The notes under the pieces: model-generated
Told to the model about the DNA's origin: nothing
Databases searched by the model: none
What the model saw: only the letters and a program-made list of their open reading frames with translations
Assembly (NCBI RefSeq): GCF_900129095.1
Contig: NZ_FQVA01000003.1
Coordinates: 62,001-126,000, forward strand
Reading direction: 5' to 3'
DNA length: 64,000 bases
Origin: Microbulbifer donghaiensis
GTDB taxonomy: Bacteria > Pseudomonadota > Gammaproteobacteria > Pseudomonadales > Cellvibrionaceae
In this document: piece by piece, positions 33,792 through 42,872 of the stretch
Layout of the letters: each line of letters opens with the position of its first letter
How positions within the stretch are numbered: position 1 is the stretch's first letter
Made by a program: the position numbers and the translations under genes

Positions 33792-36788
33792 GTGAAACAG
33801 TACAGCAAAAAAATTCTGCCCCTGGCAGTCGCCCTAGCGAGTCTGCAGGCATTCGCGCAGGAAGCGGAACAAAAAAATGAACAAGCCTCCAGTGACACCA
33901 CCCTGGAGGAAGTTTATGTAGAGGGTGTGCGCAGCGCCGACATCAACGCGCGCGCCGCCGAACGCAGTAAAGACAACTTCAGTTCTATCGTCACCCAGGA
34001 CGATGCCGGTAATTTCTCCGACCAGAACGCGGCGGAACTGTTACAGCGCATGCCCGGCATCACCCTGCAGAAGAGCGAGGGCGAGGGCAAGTTCGTCTCC
34101 CTGCGCGGCCTCGGCCCGGGAATGGTCAGCGTGCGCATGGATGGCGGCACCATGGCCAACGCCGGTGGCGGCACCAATGAGACACTGGAAGACCGCGCCT
34201 TCTCCCTCGACAGCCTGCCTTCCGACGTACTGCAGTCCATCGAGGTGAACAAATCCCTGACCCCGGATATGGACCTGGATGCCATCGGTGGCTCCATCAA
34301 CGTAAAAACCCTGTCGGCCCTGGATCGCGGCAAAGATACGGTCAAGTTGCGCGCGCAGAACTACTACCAGGACCAGGCCGAGGAGAACTCTCCGAAGCTC
34401 ACGCTGCAGGGCACCAACCTGTTCCTGAACGATACCCTCGGCGTCGCCTACACCGCGTCCTGGGAGAAGCGGGTAACGCAGGGCTACGAAACCCGCCACC
34501 ACGCCGACACACTGCCGAGCTACGTCACCGTCGACGATCAGGTCATGCTGATCCCGTGGGAGTTTGAGACCCGGCAGGAAAACGCCGAGCGCGAACGTTT
34601 CGCCGCACTGCTCAATCTGGAGTATCAGCCCAGCGACAACAGCCGCTACCACCTGAAATTCAACCACACCAGCTACTCCGACGAAGATATCGCCTTGCGC
34701 GAATACTACCGCTTCAATTACAGCGACTCGGACGATGTGTCCTTCCTGGATCCGGGCAGCAATGTGTTCGGCGGCGGCGGCGTGGACCTGCAGCAGCAGT
34801 ATTTTATCCAGGAGTCGGAAGTAACCACCAACACCCTGGCGCTGGGCGGTGAGAATCGCTTCGGCCAGGGCTGGGAGGTCGATTACGAGCTGGTGACGTC
34901 CCGCAGCGAAAATGAGAAGCCGGACGGCCGCCGCGTGCAGTTCCGCCTGCGCGAGCTGAACGCGCTGGGCCAGTCCGGCGACGACTTCGTAAATGGCCAG
35001 ATCATCTCCGGTCCGCAGCTCGCGGAACTGGCGGAGACCGGCAGTATCGGCAGCGGTGCCATTTCCGGGGCCAACGGCTACCAATACGGCAGCGCCGCCC
35101 AACCCAACCTGATCTATGACAACCTCTTCCTCGAGGAAAACCTGCGGAAAGACGCGGTGGACCAGTTGTCACTGAACCTGCGCAAGGACTGGGACCAGGG
35201 CGGCCCGCTGAACTACGTGAAGGGCGGCATCAAGCTGCAACAGCGCGAGCGCAGCAACGACAAGAACCGCGCCAGCGTGGTGCCCTTCGACCGCAGCGTC
35301 GCCGGCTGTGATGGCGACCAGTTGTGTCAGGATCTGGCCGGCGCCCGCCTCGGCGATTTCGAAAACTATGTCCCCGAAAACGGCAACTTCGACCACGCCT
35401 TTATCACCCAGCGCGAAGCGGAGCGCCTGATCGCCGCCACCCGCGCCATCGGTGATAACTACGATGCGCTTGAGCGCGAGGTTGAATCCACCAGGCTGGA
35501 CTACGAACTGAGCGAAGACACGTCCGCCGCCTACCTGATGGCGGAGTTCCAGGTGCTGGATGATGCCACCCTGATCGCCGGTGCGCGCTATGAGAACACC
35601 GAGTTCGAATCCACCGGCTATATGGCGCTGCGCAACGACCGCAACGAGGATGGCGAGGGGCTCGACTCTTTCGATATCGCGCTGCCTCTGGACAACACCG
35701 GCAATAAGTACAACAACTTCTTGCCGGCGCTGCACTACCGTCACGAGCTGAGTGAAAAGCTGCTGGGCCGCGCCGCCCTGTGGACCAGTTTCAGCCGCCC
35801 GGATTTCGGCAAGAGCCGCGCCTTCTTCGAGGTCACCGACCGGGTCATCTTCTGTAATACCGACCCGAACTCCGAATTTAACGGCGAGTGTAACGAGGAC
35901 CCGAACGATATCGGTTCCATCCGCGGCGACGTGGATTACCAGGCGCAGTATTTCGAGATGGCAGCGGAGAACTCCGTGCGCATCGGCAACCCGAAACTGG
36001 ATCCGATGAAAGCCACCAACCTCGATCTGTCCCTGTCGTGGTATGGCGAGGAGACCTTCCTCGAGGGTGCGCTCTTCTACAAGGACATCAGTGACTTTAT
36101 CGTCGACGCCTCCGGTGTGGATATCGCCATCAACGACCTGCCCTTCCGCCTGCCGGTGGAACAGGTGACCATGTTCCAGATCCCCGCCGATCTCGTCATC
36201 ACCAATGCCACTTCCTACCTGAATGGTGAAAGCGCGAGCGTGTACGGTGCCGAGTTGAGCTACAGCCAGTATTTCGACGGCCGCTGGGAAGACCATTCCG
36301 TCGGGCGCTGGCTGGACAATATCTTTATCCAGTCCAACCTCACCGTGCAGAAGAGTGACGGCAAGGTCGGCGACACCGTGCGCACTGGCAGTATTCAGTT
36401 GCCGGAACAGGCTGACATGGCGGCCAACCTGACCCTGGGTTGGGAGAACGACGATCTGTCCGTGCGCTTTATCGCCAATTACACCAGTGAAATCCTGAAG
36501 CGTATCGGTAGCTGTACGGCGGCCGATCTGGAGGCGGATACTGCAATCGGCTTCGCGCAGAATTGCCAGAGCTGGGCGGACGTCTACCAGGATGAGTCGG
36601 TCACCTTCGATGTGAAGGCCACTTACAGGCTGATGGATGGCGTGCGCCTGTATCTGGATGCCATCAATGTCACCGACAGTGTCGGGCAGTACTACTTCGT
36701 CGGCAATCAGTACTCCGGCGGACGCATGCTGTTTGATGTCGAGCAGTATGGTCCCGGCTACCAGCTGGGCCTGACCGTGGATTTCTAA
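33792..36788 (+). CDS. TonB-dependent receptor, oligogalacturonide uptake (first)
   Basis: 998 aa, GTG start behind GGGAG. Signal peptide residues 1-22 (ALASLQAFAQ). The plug is at about 45-180: FSSIVTQDDAGNFSDQNAAELLQRMPGITL, then KFVSLRGLGPGMVSVRMDGG, and INVKTLSAL at the plug end. The 22-stranded barrel follows and ends in YQLGLTVDF with the terminal aromatic residue. This subtype (TBDTs with NFSDQNAAELLQRMPG-type plugs) is common in carbohydrate loci of Cellvibrionales and Alteromonadales. It follows the unknown lipoprotein and precedes a pectate lyase, so pectin oligomers are the probable cargo. A terminator follows. Confidence 0.88.
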   Translation: MKQYSKKILPLAVALASLQAFAQEAEQKNEQASSDTTLEEVYVEGVRSADINARAAERSKDNFSSIVTQDDAGNFSDQNAAELLQRMPGITLQKSEGEGKFVSLRGLGPGMVSVRMDGGTMANAGGGTNETLEDRAFSLDSLPSDVLQSIEVNKSLTPDMDLDAIGGSINVKTLSALDRGKDTVKLRAQNYYQDQAEENSPKLTLQGTNLFLNDTLGVAYTASWEKRVTQGYETRHHADTLPSYVTVDDQVMLIPWEFETRQENAERERFAALLNLEYQPSDNSRYHLKFNHTSYSDEDIALREYYRFNYSDSDDVSFLDPGSNVFGGGGVDLQQQYFIQESEVTTNTLALGGENRFGQGWEVDYELVTSRSENEKPDGRRVQFRLRELNALGQSGDDFVNGQIISGPQLAELAETGSIGSGAISGANGYQYGSAAQPNLIYDNLFLEENLRKDAVDQLSLNLRKDWDQGGPLNYVKGGIKLQQRERSNDKNRASVVPFDRSVAGCDGDQLCQDLAGARLGDFENYVPENGNFDHAFITQREAERLIAATRAIGDNYDALEREVESTRLDYELSEDTSAAYLMAEFQVLDDATLIAGARYENTEFESTGYMALRNDRNEDGEGLDSFDIALPLDNTGNKYNNFLPALHYRHELSEKLLGRAALWTSFSRPDFGKSRAFFEVTDRVIFCNTDPNSEFNGECNEDPNDIGSIRGDVDYQAQYFEMAAENSVRIGNPKLDPMKATNLDLSLSWYGEETFLEGALFYKDISDFIVDASGVDIAINDLPFRLPVEQVTMFQIPADLVITNATSYLNGESASVYGAELSYSQYFDGRWEDHSVGRWLDNIFIQSNLTVQKSDGKVGDTVRTGSIQLPEQADMAANLTLGWENDDLSVRFIANYTSEILKRIGSCTAADLEADTAIGFAQNCQSWADVYQDESVTFDVKATYRLMDGVRLYLDAINVTDSVGQYYFVGNQYSGGRMLFDVEQYGPGYQLGLTVDF

Positions 36789-36826
36789 ACCAGCAGTTTA
36801 TGCGCATCATCATGCCCTAGCCTTGT

Positions 36827-36851
36827 GCCCCGCGCCGCGGGGCCTTTTTTT
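36827..36851 (+). terminator. Terminator after the first TonB-dependent receptor gene
   Basis: GCCCCGC-GCC-GCGGGGC stem followed by CTTTTTTT, 39 bp after the receptor stop. Confidence 0.9.
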
Positions 36852-36904
36852 GCGCGCCGGGGCAGGATGGCATAGGTACCAGTATATTTTTTGAGGCTCA
36901 TGCG

Positions 36905-38542
36905 ATGACCTGTCGTTTCCGCTCTTTGACTGCACTCTGTGCATTTTCCCTGCTGCTGTCCGCCTGTGGTGGCGGTGGCGGTTCCGGTAACACCATTCCG
37001 CCGGCCAACACCGCCACTTCCAGCAGCGGTTCCTCGTCGAGCAGCTCGTCGTCCGGCGGCACATCTTCCAGTGGCTCCTCTTCGTCCGGCGGCAGCACAT
37101 CGTCCGGCGGCTCTTCCAGCAGCTCGTCCGGTGGCAGTTCCTCCGGCGGTACCGCCACTATCAGTGAAGCCTGCCGCACACTGGCCACCGACTCAAACGT
37201 CAACTGGCGCGATTCAGCGGAGCTGGCTACCGATCAGGAAATTGTCGAATGCCTGTCGCAATCCCTGGGCCGCGCCGTCGGTTACGGCGAGCAGGCACTC
37301 GGCGGCTACGATCCCGATGGCGAAAGCAAGCTGACCGTTATTACTAAAGACGGCGGTAAGTCCATCGAGCAGCAGATCCTGGAAGCCATCGGCGGCGACG
37401 GGCACAACTGGATAGTGTTCGACAAGTTTGATTTTGCCGAGGAAACCGAAGTCGCCCTGTATCGCGACTATTGTGATCAGGCGTCGGTACAGAACGCCAT
37501 CGGCGGCACCGAGGCGCAGTGCGTCGACTACCACCAGTGGTGCACCGATAACGGTTTTGGCGCGGAGAGCGCCTGCCTGACGGAATTCTTTAACAACCGC
37601 CTGAACGATGGCGCTCTGCCGATCCGCAACCCGGTGATCGGCACCAACAAAACCATCGATGGCCGCTTCAGTAAGGCCTATTTCCGCTTCAACGGTTTCT
37701 CGATAGGTACCGACAGCAACGGCTCCGACAATGTGATCCTCACCCACCTGGATTTCCGCGGGGCCGGCCACACCGAAGACCACGATCTCGATCCGGATAT
37801 GATCCGCGCTACCGGCGGCTCACAGGATATCTGGATTCACAAGAACACCTTTGATCTCACTGGCGATTCCGCCTTCGACGTCAAGCGCGGCACCCACCAC
37901 CTGACCATGTCCTTCAACCGACTGATGGACGTGAAGCGCGCGAGCCTGCACGGCTCCAGCGACGATCGCACCGAGAATGCCGATATCCGCACGACCATGC
38001 ACCACAACGCCTTCGTCACCCGCGATGATCTTTACGATACATTTGGTAGCGGTGGGCGGCGGGTACCGCTGCTTCGCCGCGGCAGTTCGCATATGTTCAA
38101 CAACCTGTTTATGAATTACCGCCGGGAAGTGCTCAGCGTCCGCGTCGGCGCCAGTGTCTTGTGGCAGGACAATATGTTCCTGGTCAATAAAGACATCAGC
38201 GCTGACTCGCTCGACTACCTGCAATCCAACCTCGTGACCGACATCAGCGGCGGCAACTTCCGTGCCGAGGGCTCGCGCATCTGGATGGCAGACGCGGCCT
38301 GCGACCTGGATGCCGCCGACTTCCGCGACATCAACGCGGCCAGCGGAGTAGTGGCTGACCTCGCGGCGGATTACTCGCAGGAATCACGGGATAAGATCGC
38401 CGCCGAGAGAGTCGCGGCTGGCCAGCAACTGGCGGACTATATCAGCGCGACTGCCGGCAAGTACGGCGAAATGCCGTTCAACTCGCCGCTGGCTAATAAT
38501 CAGGCCTACGTGCTGGATCTCGGCAAGGTCTCCTGCCAGTAG
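36905..38542 (+). CDS. PL1-type pectate lyase lipoprotein
   Basis: 545 aa. The lipobox LLSAC sets Cys at about residue 20, then a run of Gly and a Ser-Gly linker (about 33-82). The catalytic domain (about 85-545) has the beta-helix pattern: NWIVFDKFDFAEETEV, IRNPVIGTNKTIDGR, VILTHLDFRGAGH, the Ca-binding DHDLDPDMIRATGGSQDIWIHKNTFD, DSAFDVKRGTHHLTMSFNRLMD and TTMHHNAFV ending in RRVPLLRRGSSHMFNNLF with the catalytic-type Arg. A large insertion near 175-215 with four Cys is unusual. It is outer-membrane anchored and probably cleaves pectate at the cell surface. A different PL1 subgroup from the first lyase. Confidence 0.85.
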   Translation: MTCRFRSLTALCAFSLLLSACGGGGGSGNTIPPANTATSSSGSSSSSSSSGGTSSSGSSSSGGSTSSGGSSSSSSGGSSSGGTATISEACRTLATDSNVNWRDSAELATDQEIVECLSQSLGRAVGYGEQALGGYDPDGESKLTVITKDGGKSIEQQILEAIGGDGHNWIVFDKFDFAEETEVALYRDYCDQASVQNAIGGTEAQCVDYHQWCTDNGFGAESACLTEFFNNRLNDGALPIRNPVIGTNKTIDGRFSKAYFRFNGFSIGTDSNGSDNVILTHLDFRGAGHTEDHDLDPDMIRATGGSQDIWIHKNTFDLTGDSAFDVKRGTHHLTMSFNRLMDVKRASLHGSSDDRTENADIRTTMHHNAFVTRDDLYDTFGSGGRRVPLLRRGSSHMFNNLFMNYRREVLSVRVGASVLWQDNMFLVNKDISADSLDYLQSNLVTDISGGNFRAEGSRIWMADAACDLDAADFRDINAASGVVADLAADYSQESRDKIAAERVAAGQQLADYISATAGKYGEMPFNSPLANNQAYVLDLGKVSCQ

Positions 38543-38583
38543 CGGCAACTGGCCGAAGTGGGTGTGTCGACCGAGATACTTTT

Positions 38584-38626
38584 GAGACTCTTTAGAGACA
38601 CCTTAGGACACTTTAGAGATACGAAG
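38584..38626 (+). repeat. Tandem 10-11-bp repeats in the leader of the CE12 gene
   Basis: Four units, GAGACTCTTTA, GAGACACCTTA, GGACACTTTA and GAGATACGAAG, run head to tail up to 2 bp before the start codon at 38629. The period equals one helical turn, so it might be a protein-binding array. It also overlaps the ribosome-binding area, so it may arise from slippage. Confidence 0.6.
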
Positions 38627-38628
38627 AA

Positions 38629-39384
38629 ATGAAAAAACTCATCTACGCACTGCCGCTGCTTCTCTCCGCGGCGGCAAATGCAGAAACTGTCTTCATGGCC
38701 GGCGACTCGACCATGTCCATGAAGGATGTGAAGGACTATCCGGAAACCGGCTGGGGAGTGCCCTTCCAATATTTCTTCGATGATAGTGTGCGAGTTGAGA
38801 ACAGGGCCAAAAATGGACGCAGTACCCGCACCTTTATTGAAGAGGGCCTGTGGGATGGCATCATTGACGACCTGCAGCCGGGCGACGTGGTCATTATCCA
38901 GTTCGGCCACAATGACGAGTCGGAGAAGAAAGCCGACCGCTATACGACGCCCGCCGAGTACCGGGCCAATCTGGTGCGATTTATTCGCGAGACCCGCGCC
39001 CGCGGCGGCCTGCCGCTGCTGCTCACGTCGATCACGCGTCGCTATTTCAACGGGCACGGCGGAATCAGGCATACGCACCCCTACGCACCGCTCGCCCGCG
39101 AAGTGGCCCGCACTGAAAAGGTCGACTTTATCGATATGGAAGCCATTACCCGCGAGTATTTCCAGGCGCTGGGCGACAGGGACTCCGCGCTGCGCTTTAT
39201 GCATATTCCGCCGGATACACACCCCAACTATCCAAACGGGGTAAGCGACGACACGCACCTGAATCAACTGGGCGCCCGCGAAGTCGCCCAGCTGCTACTC
39301 CGGGAACTCAAGAAAATGGACCACCCGCTTGCCGACCGGTTGCGGCATCCGGATCCGAAGCACCTGGGTTTCAGCTATCGCTGA
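38629..39384 (+). CDS. Rhamnogalacturonan acetylesterase (CE12, SGNH hydrolase)
   Basis: 251 aa with signal peptide residues 1-18 (LSAAANA). The SGNH blocks are intact: block I FMAGDSTMS (nucleophile Ser), block II with N in RAKNGRST, block III IQFGHND (Gly and Asn of the oxyanion hole), and block V DDTHLNQLGA (Asp-x-x-His). It removes acetyl groups from rhamnogalacturonan or pectin in the periplasm or outside the cell. It heads a three-gene run with the CE8 and alpha/beta hydrolase genes, spaced 45 bp and then overlapping. Confidence 0.9.
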   Translation: MKKLIYALPLLLSAAANAETVFMAGDSTMSMKDVKDYPETGWGVPFQYFFDDSVRVENRAKNGRSTRTFIEEGLWDGIIDDLQPGDVVIIQFGHNDESEKKADRYTTPAEYRANLVRFIRETRARGGLPLLLTSITRRYFNGHGGIRHTHPYAPLAREVARTEKVDFIDMEAITREYFQALGDRDSALRFMHIPPDTHPNYPNGVSDDTHLNQLGAREVAQLLLRELKKMDHPLADRLRHPDPKHLGFSYR

Positions 39385-39429
39385 CTCGCAACTGCGGAAG
39401 AAAAGACGAACGGAAAAGTATCGACTGAT

Positions 39430-40578
39430 ATGCGCTACAGAGTTTTACTGACAGCGGCGCTGGCCATAGTCATCGGCAGCAGGGCGCTCGCCAGCAGCTA
39501 CCACGCGGTGGTGGAACAGCAAGCTACGGCAAATACCGACGCCGGCGTGAATGTCTACGACACCATCGCGGCGGCCCTGCAGGCGGCGCCAAACGATGGC
39601 AAAGAACCGCACATCATCTTTATCCGTGCCGGGCATTACCGCGAGAAGCTCACCGTGGACAAGCCGAACATCACCCTGATCGGCGAATCGACAGACGCCA
39701 CTCGCTTAACGTTCGACGCCTACGCCGGCCAGCCTATGCCGGGGTCGCAGGAGACCTGGGGCACATTCCGCTCCGCCACTGTCACGGTAAACGCGGCGGA
39801 CTTTCGCGCAGAAAACCTGACAATCGAGAACAGCTTCGATTTTCTCGCCAATGACGCGCGCAGTGGCGATGACCCGCAAAAGGTTCGCGGCACCCAGGCG
39901 GTGGCGCTGGCGATTGACGGCGACAGCGATCGCACGGCCCTGCGCAATGTGCGCCTGTCAGGCTATCAGGACACGCTGTACGTAAACGCCGGCCGCAGCT
40001 ATATCCTCGACAGCGTGATCGAGGGCAATGTGGACTTTATCTTTGGTGCCGGGCGCGCGCTGTTCGAGCACAGCGTTATCGTCAGCCGGCCGCGCGGCAA
40101 AACTGTAATGCCTAGCGGCTATATCACCGCGCCCAGCACCGATATCGGCAACGATTACGGACTGGTTTTTCTCAAGTGCCGGCTGTTGAAGGAAGACGGC
40201 GTGCCGCAGAATTCAGTGCCGCTTGGCCGCCCCTGGCATCCGACCACCGACTTCGCCGACGGCCGGTACGCGGACCCCGCCGCGATAGGTGCGAGTGTAT
40301 TTATCGACACCTATATGGACGACCATATCGCCAGCGACGGCTGGGCGTCGATGCGCGGCACCAGCCGCGACGGCAGCAAAAGCACGGTGTTTGAGCCGGA
40401 GTCAGCAAGGTTCTTCGAGTACCGCAGCCGCGGCCCCGGGACAGCCAGGAACAGTAAACGTCGCCAGCTGAACAGGCGGCAAGCCCAACAGTACACGCGC
40501 ACCAGTATCCTCGGCGATTGGAAACCGGTATTTTTCCACGAGATCGCCGGCAAGCCGCTGGGCCCAGGTAATGAATGA
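39430..40578 (+). CDS. Pectinesterase (CE8)
   Basis: 382 aa, signal peptide residues 1-22 (GSRALAS). Pectin methylesterases hydrolyse methyl esters from polygalacturonate. Signature motifs are YREKLTVDKPNITLIG near the start, GTQAVAL, LSGYQDTLYVNAGR (first catalytic Asp), GNVDFIFGAGRALFE (second Asp), and LGRPWHPTTDF (substrate-binding Arg and Trp). Needed before pectate lyases can act on methylated pectin. The stop overlaps the start of the next hydrolase by 4 bp. Confidence 0.93.
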   Translation: MRYRVLLTAALAIVIGSRALASSYHAVVEQQATANTDAGVNVYDTIAAALQAAPNDGKEPHIIFIRAGHYREKLTVDKPNITLIGESTDATRLTFDAYAGQPMPGSQETWGTFRSATVTVNAADFRAENLTIENSFDFLANDARSGDDPQKVRGTQAVALAIDGDSDRTALRNVRLSGYQDTLYVNAGRSYILDSVIEGNVDFIFGAGRALFEHSVIVSRPRGKTVMPSGYITAPSTDIGNDYGLVFLKCRLLKEDGVPQNSVPLGRPWHPTTDFADGRYADPAAIGASVFIDTYMDDHIASDGWASMRGTSRDGSKSTVFEPESARFFEYRSRGPGTARNSKRRQLNRRQAQQYTRTSILGDWKPVFFHEIAGKPLGPGNE

Positions 40579-41531
40579 TGCAGATACGTAAGTCGCTATC
40601 GAGTGGCGTCGCCTTACTCGGCCTGCTCGGCTGCCTGCAAGCGCACGCCGCGCCCTTTACCATCGACAACGTCCTGCAAAAGCTCGATGGCAAGTATCCG
40701 GGGCTGGCGCGGGTGGACGATCGCCTGCCGGACAATGTGGTCGCATATGAAAACCTGCGCTACCGGCAATCGGCGGAAGAGCCCCTAGAGCTGGATATCT
40801 ACCGCCCGCGCGGCACGGATCGACTGCCGGCAGTATTGATCATTCACGGCGGCGGCTGGGAAACCGGTCACCGCCATATGGAGCGTCCCTTCGCCAAACG
40901 ACTGGCCGCTCGGGGATTTGTCGCGGTGCCGGTCAGTTACCGCCTCGGGCCAAGCGGGCGCTTCCCTGCAGCGGTCCACGATTTGAAAGCCGCTGTGCGC
41001 TGGCTGCGTGCCAATGACGCGGCCTATGGGATAGATCCGCAGCGCATTGCCGCCGTCGGCGGATCTGCCGGCGGCCACCTGGCGGCACTGCTCGGCGCCA
41101 GTAACGGCATAGCACAACTCGAAGGTGACGGAGAGAACCTCTCGCTTTCCAGCGCGGTGCAGGCTGTTGTGGATATCGACGGTGCCGTCAGCTTTACCGA
41201 TGCACGGATTATCGAACAGGAACGTCGGCGCGAGGGCGCCCCGAGCCGCTTTCTCGGCGGCGCTTATGCCGAGCGCCGCGAGACCTGGTATGCAGCGTCG
41301 CCGCTCTACTATCTCGGTGCCGAGAGCGCCCCTACGCTGTTTATCAACAGTACCGCGCCGACGCCGATACTGCCGGGACGCGAGGAAATGCAGGCGCGCT
41401 TGCTGGCGCTGGGTATCGACGCGCAGCGTGTCACGCTCGCGGACACACCGCACCCATTCTGGCTGGTGCACCCCTGGTTCGAGGAGACGCTGGAGAGGAC
41501 GGCGCTGTTTTTGCAGAAGAAACTGCTTTAA
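40575..41531 (+). CDS. Secreted alpha/beta hydrolase, carbohydrate esterase-like
   Basis: 318 aa, ATG overlapping the pectinesterase stop. Signal peptide residues 1-25 (LQAHAAP). It belongs to the HSL/BD-FAE-like esterases: oxyanion-hole motif IIHGGGWETG, nucleophile elbow VGGSAGGHLAALLGA, Asp region near FINSTAPTPILPG and late His in DTPHPFWLVHPW. Such proteins deacetylate or remove feruloyl groups from plant polysaccharides. Co-transcription with CE8 and CE12 suggests a pectin esterase; the exact bond is not shown. Confidence 0.85.
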   Translation: MMQIRKSLSSGVALLGLLGCLQAHAAPFTIDNVLQKLDGKYPGLARVDDRLPDNVVAYENLRYRQSAEEPLELDIYRPRGTDRLPAVLIIHGGGWETGHRHMERPFAKRLAARGFVAVPVSYRLGPSGRFPAAVHDLKAAVRWLRANDAAYGIDPQRIAAVGGSAGGHLAALLGASNGIAQLEGDGENLSLSSAVQAVVDIDGAVSFTDARIIEQERRREGAPSRFLGGAYAERRETWYAASPLYYLGAESAPTLFINSTAPTPILPGREEMQARLLALGIDAQRVTLADTPHPFWLVHPWFEETLERTALFLQKKLL

Positions 41532-41597
41532 AGAAATCGACTGCCTGCGCCGTCGGCACGATCGGCGCGGGCAGATTCGCGTAGCCGCTAAGGCAGA

Positions 41598-42809
41598 TCA
41601 CCCTTCGTAGGTGACTTTCCAGATATGTCCGTTGCGGTCGTCGGCGATATAGAGAGCGCCGTCCGGCCCCTGGGCCAGCCCGGTGGGACGGTTGTTGGAA
41701 TCTTTGCCGTGGAAGCCGTCGGCGAAAACGGACCACTTCCCGCTCACTTCACCTTTGCCGTTCATCGGCACGAACACCACGTTGAAGCCGGCCTGCGGCA
41801 GCGGCGCGCGATTCCAGGAGCCGTGGAAGGCGAGGAAGGCACCGTCGCGGTAGCGCTCGGGGAAGCGGTCGCTGGTGTAGAAGATCAGATCGTTGGGCGC
41901 CCAGTGGGCGGGGAATCCAATCAATGGATCCCGATACTTGCCGGCGTCGGCGCGCTTGCTGCCATCGCCGCCGTATTCCGGTGCGAGCATGCGCGCGTTC
42001 GCCATCGGATCCCAGTAGGTGAACGGCCAGCCGTAGTCGCCGCCGGGTACCGCGCGGTGGAATTCCTCCGCCGGCAGCTCCGCATTTTTCGCATCGTTGA
42101 AGTACTTGGGGTACAGCTGGGACAGCTGATCGCGACCGTGGCTGGCGAAATACAGCGCGCCGGCGCTGTGATTCCAGTCCATGGCCAGCCCGTTGCGGAT
42201 ACCCGTCGCATAGCGCTCGCCATCGACACCGTGGCGCTGGCCCGGTTTGTCGGCGGCAAAACGCCAGATGCCGGATTGCGATTCGAGCTGCGGACAGGGG
42301 TTCAGTCCCGGGCTGCCGGGCGTGCGCGGTTTCTCCTGACAGGCATTGGACGGCGCACCTACGGTGACATACATATTGCCCTTGCCGTCAAAGGTCATCG
42401 GCTTAGTGGCATGCTGGGACTGGGGGGCGAAACCGGAAACGATAGTCTCCGGGGCAGAAGTGGGTACCGGTGCGTCTCCCAAACGGTAACGCTTTACCTC
42501 AGTATCGGAACTGAAATAGAGGTAGCCGTTGTGGATCGCCAGGCCGGTGCCGGAACCCTCGCCGAAGTAGTGGCGCTGGTCGGCGGCGCCATCACCGTCG
42601 CTGTCCACCAGTGCCACCAGGCCGTGCCCCTGCACCGGCCGCATCAGCGACGCGTAGACGACGCCGCTATCGGACACGGCGAGATGGCGCGTGGCCCCCA
42701 ATTCATCGGCGAGCAGCGAAACGGCAAAGCCCTCCGGCACACGGATTTCCGCCTGCGCTGTCGCGGAAAGAGAAAACACAGCGGCGGCGATCAAATTCTG
42801 AAAACGCAT
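41598..42809 (-). CDS. Secreted PQQ-type sugar (sorbosone/glucose) dehydrogenase-like protein
   Basis: 403 aa with signal peptide residues 1-20 (SATAQAE). Six-bladed propeller with the pattern of sorbosone/soluble glucose dehydrogenases: RVPEGFAVSLLADELGATRHLAVSDSGVVYA, KPMTFDGKGNMYVTVGAPSNACQ, YATGIRNGLAMDWN, ELPAEEFHRAVPGGDYGWPFTYWD, and RPTGLAQGPDGALYIADDR near the end. It may oxidise a sugar or uronic acid in the periplasm if PQQ is supplied; no pqq genes are in the window. Convergent with the esterase gene. A fragment of a related gene lies at 26358-26470. Confidence 0.82.
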   Translation of the reverse strand: MRFQNLIAAAVFSLSATAQAEIRVPEGFAVSLLADELGATRHLAVSDSGVVYASLMRPVQGHGLVALVDSDGDGAADQRHYFGEGSGTGLAIHNGYLYFSSDTEVKRYRLGDAPVPTSAPETIVSGFAPQSQHATKPMTFDGKGNMYVTVGAPSNACQEKPRTPGSPGLNPCPQLESQSGIWRFAADKPGQRHGVDGERYATGIRNGLAMDWNHSAGALYFASHGRDQLSQLYPKYFNDAKNAELPAEEFHRAVPGGDYGWPFTYWDPMANARMLAPEYGGDGSKRADAGKYRDPLIGFPAHWAPNDLIFYTSDRFPERYRDGAFLAFHGSWNRAPLPQAGFNVVFVPMNGKGEVSGKWSVFADGFHGKDSNNRPTGLAQGPDGALYIADDRNGHIWKVTYEG

Positions 42810-42872
42810 GAACGGTCCTCTTCAATTTTCTGAACGCCACCCTAACCGCTCAGACCGTTCTTGCCAATGCAT

